Assembly (NCBI GenBank): GCA_035515795.1
Contig: DATJAY010000002.1
Span: forward strand, 62,001 to 126,000
Reading direction: 5' to 3'
Source of the DNA: Candidatus Acidiferrales bacterium
GTDB lineage: Bacteria; Bacteroidota; Ignavibacteria; Kryptoniales; JAKASW01
DNA length: 64,000 nucleotides
A program made the translations under genes and the position numbers. Under the pieces are notes generated by a model, which was given only the letters and a program-made list of their open reading frames with translations, had not been told where the DNA came from and made no database searches. Numbering within the stretch: position 1 is the first letter of the stretch; each line of letters opens with the position of its first letter. Shown piece after piece: positions 45,979 to 52,757 of this stretch.

Positions 45979-47119
45979 GGTGGAGGGAACCCGCATCTCC
46001 AGCCTTGCTTCTTCCGTAAATCATTATTGCCAGATATCCTAAGACTATCCAGATGACCTCGCGGGACCGCTTGATGGTGATAAATGCCAATGCGACCGAG
46101 GGAGCGTCGGCGACACCGAAACTGGCGATCAGTGAAACATAAGCGGCTTCTGTAGCACCGAAAGCCGACGGGATGAAGAAGAACGCTATCCGGAGAAGAC
46201 ATGCAGTCCCTTCCATGAGGAATCCCTGACCCACCGTGATGCTCTGACCGAGGATTCTCAGGATCACGTACGATTCGCATCCCAGCAGTGTCCATCCGAC
46301 GACGAACGATGCGAGGGAGCCGAAGAGCGCTCGCCGGTTCTGACGTGAGAAGTGAAGGATCGTCGCGTCGATTCTGTTCACGCTCGACTCGATTCGGGAA
46401 AGAAAACGCCTCCATCGATTCCACGTGATTCGTTTCAGGAGCGATGCAAGCTGGGTAAGACGCGCGCCGCTGTAGATGTATATAACCGCAGCGAAGACGA
46501 GGGCGAGGAGGGCGACTGCCGGCATCATTGTTCTTCCTGAAAGCGCGGCGGCGGATCCATGCGCCGGCCCGGCAAAAATAATCAATGCCATGATGACCGT
46601 GAGGAACAATCCCTGTGCTGCCGCCATATTTATTTTTCCCATCAGGCAGGCGGCGAAGCTTTCTTCGATCGGTACATTGCAGGCGCGGCGCAGCCAGATG
46701 GGACGGAGCGTTTCAGCTGGCACGACGCCGGCAGGCAGGGAATTGATCAGCGTGTCGCACCCGATGCGCACGGGGAGAACCTTGAACAAACGTCTGAACG
46801 GACCGGTGCCGGGAATGCAGAGTGCGAGACCGAGAGACTCGGCCAATAATTCAAGGAGCGGCGGAATGAGGACGAGCATTACGGCGAATCCAACCCTGTC
46901 AAGAAGTGCGAGCACTGAGTCCACCTTCACGTTGACGAACTGGCGCCAGAGGATGAACACGATTATCGAAGCCGCAAGGACCTTCAGGACGATGCCTGCT
47001 GTCCGGCGTGCGGAGAAAGAGAGGGGCGGGCCGGGGCGATGAAGACCGTCCTCAATGCCGGGATTGCTCTTCGCTTGACTCCCATACTCTTCGTCTTCTT
47101 TCGCGCCTATGATTTTCAT
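45959..47119 (-). CDS. Lysylphosphatidylglycerol-synthase-TM-like (flippase-like) membrane protein
   Basis: A 386-residue minus-strand protein with AGGAAG shortly before its ATG, about 40 hydrophilic N-terminal residues and eight or so membrane helices. PAGVVPAETLRPIWLRR and PSAFGATEAAYVSLIASFGV are hallmark phrases of the UPF0104/LPG-synthase transmembrane family, which includes putative lipid and lipid-carrier flippases. Its last codons (HRVSKRK and stop) lie in a 25-base dispersed repeat, so the C-terminus may have been reset by that repeat. Lipid substrate unknown. Confidence 0.85.
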   Translation of the reverse strand: MKIIGAKEDEEYGSQAKSNPGIEDGLHRPGPPLSFSARRTAGIVLKVLAASIIVFILWRQFVNVKVDSVLALLDRVGFAVMLVLIPPLLELLAESLGLALCIPGTGPFRRLFKVLPVRIGCDTLINSLPAGVVPAETLRPIWLRRACNVPIEESFAACLMGKINMAAAQGLFLTVIMALIIFAGPAHGSAAALSGRTMMPAVALLALVFAAVIYIYSGARLTQLASLLKRITWNRWRRFLSRIESSVNRIDATILHFSRQNRRALFGSLASFVVGWTLLGCESYVILRILGQSITVGQGFLMEGTACLLRIAFFFIPSAFGATEAAYVSLIASFGVADAPSVALAFITIKRSREVIWIVLGYLAIMIYGRSKAGDAGSLHRVSKRK

Positions 47120-47189
47120 GCAGCTTCCTGTCTCGTATTGTTAGCTCAAGTTAATAAATGCGCCGGACAATAATGCGGGTGAGTTTGCT

Positions 47190-47274
47190 TTGATCTCCCT
47201 CTCGCATCAAATCAGTCGTTCGATGCGGGTTTTGAAACACTGAATGGTTTACGAAAAGAAAGTGGGCTGTTTGT
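47190..47274 (+). repeat. HNH-leader repeat, copy 4
   Basis: GTGAGTTTGCTTTGATC, CGATGCGGGTTTTGAAACAC, GGTTTACGAAAAGAAAGTGG and TTTGT match the leaders at 44807 and 48350 in order, with substitutions. It runs straight into the truncated HNH frame at 47275. Confidence 0.7.
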
Positions 47275-47331
47275 ATGCCAGATAGAGAAGTAAAAGCAAT
47301 TCGCGATTTTAACATATCCCAACTGGAGTAA
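47275..47331 (+). pseudogene. Truncated 5' end of an HNH endonuclease gene
   Basis: MPDREVKAIRDFNISQLE and stop: the first 12 codons match the intact HNH gene at 48460, then the sequence diverges and ends. A hairpin-type repeat follows from 47348. Confidence 0.75.
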
Positions 47332-47347
47332 AATGGCTGGAGAAAAA

Positions 47348-47392
47348 ATGGCGTCAAGTCGCCCTGCGGGATGCCGCAAGGCGGCATTTGGT
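47348..47392. repeat. GGCGTCAAGTC hairpin repeat, copy 1
   Basis: GGCGTCAAGTCGCC, then TGCGGGATGCCGCA and AGGCGGCAT. The minus strand of 63390-63440 carries a related sequence (GGCGTCAAGTCACCGCCTTG followed by CGGGATGGCGCAAGGCG). Its loop-stem design suggests a dispersed REP-like element. Confidence 0.6.
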
Positions 47393-47488
47393 ACTTTCTG
47401 GAGCCTGTCCCAATGAATATCGGGATATTAAGATAAAGGAAAGAACGTTTTGTGGAATCAGTCATTAGCGAATTGGAGTATTGTAGTG

Positions 47489-47513
47489 TTTGTTCACTTT
47501 CTTTTGCTCACCC
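47489..47513. repeat. 25-base dispersed repeat, copy 2
   Basis: Identical to 45954-45978. It lies in a long non-coding stretch (47120-48459) made mostly of repeats and gene remnants. Confidence 0.8.
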
Positions 47514-47642
47514 AAAAGTCCCGCCTTGCGGGATCCCGTACCTTGGAATACAAATGTTGAACGGGAACTGTGAACGGAAAGAAAAGGGTGCCCGCGAAAA
47601 CGGTACGCCGTCGGCGGATCGTCACGTCCCCCCAGTCAAAGC

Positions 47643-47699
47643 GGGCGATTTCAATATACGGTGGATTGTATATGACAGCTGAGACTCCCGAAATCGCCC
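47643..47699. repeat. Nested inverted repeat
   Basis: GGGCGATTTC (47643-47652) is perfectly complementary to GAAATCGCCC (47690-47699), and inside it ATATAC (47654-47659) pairs with GTATAT (47668-47673). The structure is not followed by a T-run. It could be a structured RNA, a protein site or the end of a decayed element. Confidence 0.65.
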
Positions 47700-47792
47700 A
47701 TTCAGGCGTATTGAAAGTTCAGTGGAAAGGGGACGTGACTCCGTTTTCGCACGGGCTGTATGAGATGCGAAGACCAAAAGAGGACCTGCGCT

Positions 47793-48134
47793 ATGCCAAG
47801 TACAGAAGTAAAGACAATTCGCGACCCCACATATTCTCAGTACGAAAAGATCATTGCACGCCGCGCCTTCGATTCCCGATCCGAGGAAGTCGTCAGGCGC
47901 GCAAGCGGCTTTCAACCGGGAATCGGACGGCTTCTGACCGAGGCGATACCGAGGCATAATCGAGGCGATATCGAGGGACAACCGAGAATGACACGGCTTG
48001 CAATCGAGAAACAGGCGGCTTCCGACCGAGAATCATACGGCTTTCACACGGCTTTTGACCGAGAAACAGACGGCTTTCATACGGCTTCCAACCGGGAAAT
48101 GACCGGCTTTGGGCCGGGAATCAACCGTGGTTAG
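47793..48134 (+). CDS. Chimeric small ORF: HNH-like N-terminus joined to a repeat tail
   Basis: Starts MPSTEVKTIRDPTYSQYEKI, matching the N-terminus of the intact HNH protein (MPDKEVKTIRDLIYYQYAKI), then after about 40 residues runs into a low-complexity tail (FHTAFDRETDGFHTASNRE) encoded by the 22/11-base array. The HNH catalytic part is absent. GAGGA lies about 8 bases upstream. Whether it is expressed is unknown; a decayed HNH copy whose end was replaced by repeats is the simplest reading. Confidence 0.4.
   Translation: MPSTEVKTIRDPTYSQYEKIIARRAFDSRSEEVVRRASGFQPGIGRLLTEAIPRHNRGDIEGQPRMTRLAIEKQAASDRESYGFHTAFDRETDGFHTASNREMTGFGPGINRG
47907..48126. repeat. 22/11-base mixed tandem array
   Basis: Units of 22 bases (GGCTTyyrACCGAGAAtCAtAC) start at 47907, 47929, 47995, 48017, 48050, 48083 and 48105, with 11-base half-units GGCTTTCACAC at 48039 and GGCTTTCATAC at 48072. 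A less regular stretch lies at 47951-47994. The 11-base module is close to one DNA helical turn and is not a multiple of three, yet the frame of the small ORF stays open. Confidence 0.8.
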
Positions 48135-48227
48135 AGAGAGCTTCAGACAGAAGGTTGTATTTATTTTTTTCTCATGAAATTGAATCCGTTGTTCAAAATG
48201 TCGGGAATGGTGGCAAAGATCTGAAAA

Positions 48228-48366
48228 ATGATGGAGTACTCTTTGGATATTGATATGGCTCTTAGGAGAAATGGACATGGTTGATCCAAGGCATCAATTA
48301 GAAATCGACACCTCCGACCTCAACGGCGACGGCGAGTTTTCGGTGCTGGATAGTGATTTGTTTTAA
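48228..48366 (+). pseudogene. Decayed 3' ends of HNH-type genes
   Basis: Two adjacent remnants: 48228-48284 encodes MMEYSLDIDMALRRNG, matching the intact gene's end SVLDIDAALRRNG, and 48271-48366 encodes DLNGDGEFSVLDSDLF, matching NPNGDRELSVLDIDAAL. The second stop codon leads directly into the leader of the intact HNH gene, implying an ancestral tandem array of these genes. Confidence 0.65.
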
Positions 48367-48459
48367 TCGTTCCTTCCTGGCAAATTAAACGAGCTTTAGT
48401 AATTGAAGGCGGGCCACTAAAAGATATACCGGTTTACGAAAAGAAAGTGGGATTTTTGT
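48350..48459 (+). repeat. HNH-leader repeat, copy 5 (in front of the intact gene)
   Basis: GTGATTTGTTTTAATC, GAAGGCGGGCC, CCGGTTTACGAAAAGAAAG and TTTTTGT precede the intact gene. No strong ribosome site is present (AAGTGGG is the nearest purine run). Confidence 0.7.
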
Positions 48460-49041
48460 ATGCCAGATAAAGAAGTAAAAACAATTCGCGATTTGATCTA
48501 TTACCAGTACGCCAAGATCATAACCTGCCGTGCCTTCAATGTTCCGGACGGGCAGCAGGCGAAGAAACTGCATTACGGTTTCATCAAGAAGACGTTCCAT
48601 GACTTGAAGTCGGGCGGGAAATCATGGTCGCACATCGAGCGCGAGGACTGGCAGCTCGTCGAAGCCGAGAAGAAGTGCGCCTATTGCGGCTCGACGGAGA
48701 ACCTGACCCGCGAGCACATCGTACCGAAGTCGCTGCATATTAAACCCGACTGTCCCACATGCGACCATATCCAGTCGATCCACAATGAGGTCTGGGCGTG
48801 CGGCTCGTGCAACTCATCGAAGGGGACAATGGGACTTTACGAGTTCTACCACGACAAAATACTTCCCGACGAGCCGAAGTATTTCGATTACATTCCCGAG
48901 CTCGTGGAGAAGAAGTATCTCAAGACTATAATGAAGTGCCATGAATGTGCTGGTACCCTCGACGCCGCCAACCCGAATGGTGATCGAGAACTTTCGGTGC
49001 TGGATATTGATGCGGCGCTGCGAAGGAATGGCAATGAATAA
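48460..49041 (+). CDS. HNH endonuclease
   Basis: A 193-residue protein with a zinc-HNH core: CAYCGSTENLTREHIVPKSL (about residues 73-92) supplies the first CxxC and the catalytic HI, and CGSCNSSKG supplies the second CxxC with the Asn. The N-terminal 70 residues are helical and basic. The C-terminus has MKCHECAG then NPNGDRELSVLD, an EF-hand/dockerin-like loop. It is the only intact member of a family represented here by four or more fragments and five leader copies. No methyltransferase, integrase or intron structure surrounds it directly; a selfish or defence-related nuclease is inferred. Confidence 0.85.
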   Translation: MPDKEVKTIRDLIYYQYAKIITCRAFNVPDGQQAKKLHYGFIKKTFHDLKSGGKSWSHIEREDWQLVEAEKKCAYCGSTENLTREHIVPKSLHIKPDCPTCDHIQSIHNEVWACGSCNSSKGTMGLYEFYHDKILPDEPKYFDYIPELVEKKYLKTIMKCHECAGTLDAANPNGDRELSVLDIDAALRRNGNE

Positions 49042-49151
49042 TAGAATGGATCACCATCGGCATCCCGCAAGGCGGGACGCCTCACGAAAGCCCGCAACCC
49101 CGAAGGGGTTTTGCCGAGAGTGGAGCCGTCCATTTCAATGGATGGCCCAGG

Positions 49152-49262
49152 ACGATCATGAAATGCCACGAGTGCGCTGGTACCCTCGACGCCGCCAACC
49201 CGAATGGCAACGGTGAACTTTCGGTGCTGGATATTGATGCGGCGCTGAAAAAAGTCGGATGA
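49152..49262 (+). pseudogene. Duplicate 3' end of the HNH gene
   Basis: TIMKCHECAGTLDAANPNG and then NGELSVLDIDAALKKVG and stop repeat the last third of the HNH protein almost exactly; the rest of the gene is missing. Between the two copies (49042-49151) lies a hairpin-bearing spacer with GCATCCCGCAAGGCGGGACGC. Confidence 0.85.
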
Positions 49263-49456
49263 AGACGAAACAAGGCAATATATCGCCCCTAAGGTTGGAA
49301 TAATCAGTCTTTCTTGTGAAATTAAATTACCTTGGATGGTCAAGGTATTCATGACAATCAATAATATTAAATGGTGCATGATGGAGGATAAATCTTTGAT
49401 GGAGAGCAATTTGTGAACTTAGTATGGAGTCATGATGGAACACTTTGAAACATTAC

Positions 49457-50785
49457 ATGTTTGGGTCGGTGATGTTATTTAGGGACGATCTCCATGGTGT
49501 AATCGACTTTAGGGGTACTCCATACCAGGACCTACTCTATGAACTGCTTGGATGCCCAGAGGTGCAGAGATTGAGGCATATGCGGCTTATGAACTTTGAT
49601 GCGCCGCATATCCAGGATCTGGCATCGGCGAGGAGATTTCCTCATTCGATTGGGGTTTCTTTTCTTGCATATAAGCTTGCGGAAAGGTCAAGTCTCACCA
49701 TAGGAGAAAGGAAAACTCTGATTACAGCTGGCCTTTTGCACGACGTGGGAATTCTTCCATTCGGCCATTTACTAGAGACGATCATTAAGAAAAAGAATCC
49801 CACATTCTCACATGAGAAATTGGTGGAATCCATTCTCTTCGGCAATTATCATCCCACTAATAAATATCATCAGATCCTTGTTTCATCTTCTCTTCAACTG
49901 GCTGGAACTCTAAGGCGACATGGTATAAAGAGCGATGAGGTCTTTCGTCTGATTTGCCCACCTGGTGGTTCTCGTTCTGCAGTGTCGGCAGACATTGACA
50001 TTGATAATATCGACAATGTCCATCGAATGGCTTATCTGCTTGGTTATGAAGGAGTTCACGAGAACTTAGAGCTGATCCTTAAAAATATTGTTGTTGATTC
50101 GCAGATGAAGTTGCGCTTTTCCTCAGATGCGATTCCGGCGATTAGAAAATGGCTTGTTATGAGAGAACAAATCTATACGATGATAATCACTCATCCGGAG
50201 TGTGTCTCATATAATGCATTTTTGAAGTTCTTGCTCATAAATGCAGTAGAGTCAAACGTGATTGATGAGAAGACTTGGTTTCTGACCGATTCTCAGTTTG
50301 AGCAAAATCTCCTGGACAATAGTTCGACGCGAAGCCAGGCCACTTGGCTACTATCGCGGCCCCAGTACGAGTTAATTGATTATGTATGGTTCGTTTCAAC
50401 AGAGAAACCCCCAGTCTCCTTTCCCTTGATCGAAGAAGGAGTTAGCCAATCCGATATTATGGAGTTCAGGTTGAAGGCACAGTATTTCTTTTGGCCTGAA
50501 TCAAAGTTAGTTGCTCGAGAAACGCATTTCCAAAACATGCAGGGTGCGCAGTTAACCGTGGGAACGGACTCTTCCAGTATTTTAGTGTCAGCAATTGCGA
50601 CAAGGGATTATGGACGAGATATGCTTGGAATTCCTGAAAAGGAAAAGAATGCATGGCGGGTGAAAGTAATTGAGCTGGTCAAGACAATCGCTCCTGGATG
50701 GAGGTTTTGGACAAAATTCCCCGAGGACTACGACGAACGACCTTTATTGAATTATTTCGAAAGAAGGCAAATTGAGTTATTCTAA
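49457..50785 (+). CDS. HD-domain phosphohydrolase (dNTPase/HD superfamily)
   Basis: The start is uncertain: a TTG at 49445, ATG at 49457 or ATG at 49472, none with a strong ribosome site. From 49457 the protein has 442 residues with the HD metal site: H63 (RRFPHSIGV), H95-D96 (LLHDVGILPFGH) and a downstream acidic SADIDIDNIDN. This is the dGTPase/SAMHD1-like HD layout (nucleotide or cyclic-nucleotide phosphohydrolase). It overlaps the DNA methyltransferase by 14 bases and opens a four-gene operon. In phage defence, HD enzymes of this kind can deplete dNTPs; that role here is inference. Confidence 0.82.
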   Translation: MFGSVMLFRDDLHGVIDFRGTPYQDLLYELLGCPEVQRLRHMRLMNFDAPHIQDLASARRFPHSIGVSFLAYKLAERSSLTIGERKTLITAGLLHDVGILPFGHLLETIIKKKNPTFSHEKLVESILFGNYHPTNKYHQILVSSSLQLAGTLRRHGIKSDEVFRLICPPGGSRSAVSADIDIDNIDNVHRMAYLLGYEGVHENLELILKNIVVDSQMKLRFSSDAIPAIRKWLVMREQIYTMIITHPECVSYNAFLKFLLINAVESNVIDEKTWFLTDSQFEQNLLDNSSTRSQATWLLSRPQYELIDYVWFVSTEKPPVSFPLIEEGVSQSDIMEFRLKAQYFFWPESKLVARETHFQNMQGAQLTVGTDSSSILVSAIATRDYGRDMLGIPEKEKNAWRVKVIELVKTIAPGWRFWTKFPEDYDERPLLNYFERRQIELF

Positions 50786-51959
50786 GAAAGATCTTGAGGG
50801 TGTTGACTGGGATTTTCCTAACATCCGAAATGAAGGCATGCAATCATTTCATTGGTACCCGGCCACATTTGTCTCTGCGGTACCGGGTTCTCTTATCCCA
50901 TTGCTGACGAAGGAGAATGCCGTTGTATTGGATCCCTTTTGTGGGACGTCGGTTACGGGACTGGAAGCGATTAGGTTGAACCGAAGTTTTATCGGGGTTG
51001 ATTCAAATCCCATTGCGATTCTTATTTCACAGGCTAAGCTTCTTTTTCCCGACCTGTCGCGTTTACATGAGACTCTTTCCTTTCGATCACGAAGTGGACT
51101 TTTTGCCAAAGATGAAAAGTTGATTACAAATCATCACCCGAAAGAGACCGAATTGAAAAGATGGTATCACAAAGATACCTATAAAGAACTCCTTTTGATC
51201 TTACATAGGGTGAAGTGTATTCGTGAGACTTCAATCAGAATCCCGGCGCAGGCGATATTTTCCAGCATTCTCAAAACGGTTTCTTCACAGTGGCGTCATT
51301 GGGGCTGGGTGTGCGATAATGTTGCACCGAAACATGACGAAATAATCTACAAGGATGCGTTTAATGCTTTCCACAGAGCATTGGAGAAATATTCAAGTTT
51401 TGTCGATGAGGTACTTGATGATATGCAAGGGAGAGGAATTATGTTGTCCAGGAGGGAGATCAGACGCAGACACCGAGTGTCATGTGCAGACAGCAATTTT
51501 TTTGTAAGTGCCCTTCCAAAAAGTTCGGTCGATCTCATTATGACGTCACCACCTTATTACGGCGTTGCAGACTATGTTAAATCACAGCGGCTTTCTTTCT
51601 TGTGGTTCGAAAAGGATTTGATTCCTGTAGAGGGATATTCCTTTGATGATTTTGAAGAACTCAGGAAACGAGAGATGGGGCAGCGGTCTTCTAGGAACAG
51701 CGCGAAAGCATTTCAGCAGTACGTTGATTACATGCATGATTGTTTCAGACTTTGGCATTCAGTTTTGAAACGGACAGGACTGCTGGCTATTGTGCTCGGC
51801 GATTCAAGTTCCAGACAAGATACGAGTGATCTACTTGAACAATATGCCACTGAAGCTGGATTCAGGTTGCAGTATAACACAACGAGACGAATTACGACTG
51901 CTCGCAGGCGCCTAATTGCCCAAGTAAAAACCGAATATCTGAAAATATATTCGAAGTAA
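50772..51959 (+). CDS. DNA methyltransferase, TSPPY type (N4-cytosine/N6-adenine)
   Basis: A TTG start at 50772 with AAGAAGG just upstream, inside the end of the HD gene, gives 395 residues. The catalytic motif T258-S-P-P-Y262 and the SAM motif D54-P-F-C-G (VLDPFCGTSVTGLEA) occur with SAM motif first, then TSPPY, plus GVDSNPIAI. TSPPY is most often N4-cytosine. A large helical target-recognition region (residues about 110-250) lies between the motifs. No cognate restriction endonuclease adjoins within the operon; the HNH gene is 1.7 kb upstream on the other side of the HD gene. Confidence 0.88.
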   Translation: MSYSKKDLEGVDWDFPNIRNEGMQSFHWYPATFVSAVPGSLIPLLTKENAVVLDPFCGTSVTGLEAIRLNRSFIGVDSNPIAILISQAKLLFPDLSRLHETLSFRSRSGLFAKDEKLITNHHPKETELKRWYHKDTYKELLLILHRVKCIRETSIRIPAQAIFSSILKTVSSQWRHWGWVCDNVAPKHDEIIYKDAFNAFHRALEKYSSFVDEVLDDMQGRGIMLSRREIRRRHRVSCADSNFFVSALPKSSVDLIMTSPPYYGVADYVKSQRLSFLWFEKDLIPVEGYSFDDFEELRKREMGQRSSRNSAKAFQQYVDYMHDCFRLWHSVLKRTGLLAIVLGDSSSRQDTSDLLEQYATEAGFRLQYNTTRRITTARRRLIAQVKTEYLKIYSK

Positions 51960-51986
51960 ATGAAGAAATGGAGATAGGGACCGATA

Positions 51987-52757
51987 ATGAAAAAGGCAGA
52001 TGACGACCCACCTTTATGTGAGTTGAAGAAGGCAACAAATGGAATCATGTATATTGATCCCGCTGGTCCAGAAAGGCCCGAGACGATTCGATGCGAAGGC
52101 AAGACCTACTCCAGATTTATGGATTTCATTTACATATCGAAGTCAGCAGAGGAATTGTCCGAAGATGAAGTCCTGGCAGTCAATAAACTGCGTGAACAAT
52201 TCATTCAGAAGATGCCCCACTGGGAGATAAACATCTCGGTGAGAGCCAAGTTTTTGCGGGTGATAGATAGTCTTGTTATAAATTCGGTTCTAGAAATCGG
52301 TCCTGATAGTAACCCTCTTTTCCCAGATTCCGGTCACAAGTTCAAAGAGTATTTCACAGCAGATCTTGATTTAGAATCTGTCGATTTATTGAGTAGTAAG
52401 GGGATTAAGTCTTTTCACTTTAATCTTAATGCTCCCCTACCATTACCTGATTCAAGCATCGATCTTGTTGTTGCACTCTTTGTATTTCAGTTCCCGATAA
52501 GCATTCAGCAGATTAAGGAAATCAGAAGAGTCGTAAAGCCTGATGGAGCTGTAATGGCAAATGTCTATCGCCGAGATCAACGGAGCAGAGATGAATTGCG
52601 TGCCCAATTTCTGGAAGTCGGGCTTCACTGTAAAGTAATACCAGATGGTAGTCACTTATGTCGTGACCATGAATACTGGTGCCTATCCGTCAATGAAGAT
52701 TCCAATCTTCTGAGAGTTGTTATCGAAGGTATGACGAATAATGATCGCGAAAAATGA
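51987..52757 (+). CDS. SAM-methyltransferase-fold protein (type 11 like)
   Basis: A 256-residue protein with AGGGA 7 bases before the ATG. The central part reads as a Rossmann methyltransferase: VLEIGPDSNPLFPD for motif I, an acidic TADLDLESVD for motif II, LPLPDSSIDLVVALFVFQF for motif IV-like, and IRRVVKPDGAVMANVYR. The motif I glycines are reduced (EIGPDSN instead of GxGxG), so catalysis is not certain. About 80 N-terminal residues are unique. It overlaps the next gene by 17 bases, so all four genes are tightly coupled. Confidence 0.75.
   Translation: MKKADDDPPLCELKKATNGIMYIDPAGPERPETIRCEGKTYSRFMDFIYISKSAEELSEDEVLAVNKLREQFIQKMPHWEINISVRAKFLRVIDSLVINSVLEIGPDSNPLFPDSGHKFKEYFTADLDLESVDLLSSKGIKSFHFNLNAPLPLPDSSIDLVVALFVFQFPISIQQIKEIRRVVKPDGAVMANVYRRDQRSRDELRAQFLEVGLHCKVIPDGSHLCRDHEYWCLSVNEDSNLLRVVIEGMTNNDREK

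Noticed and set aside
47452-47959. Overlapping plus-strand frames of 76 and 129 codons as genes
   Set aside because: They are made of repeat and hairpin sequence, match no family I know and have no ribosome sites.
47907-48126. CRISPR or origin iterons
   Set aside because: Units are directly adjacent and of mixed 22/11 length; no replication initiator gene or AT-rich unwinding region adjoins.
48460-51959. A classical restriction-modification pair of the HNH nuclease and the TSPPY methylase
   Set aside because: The HNH gene is separated from the methylase by remnants and the HD gene, belongs to a repeated leader-linked family, and is not in the same operon. Not excluded, but not supported.
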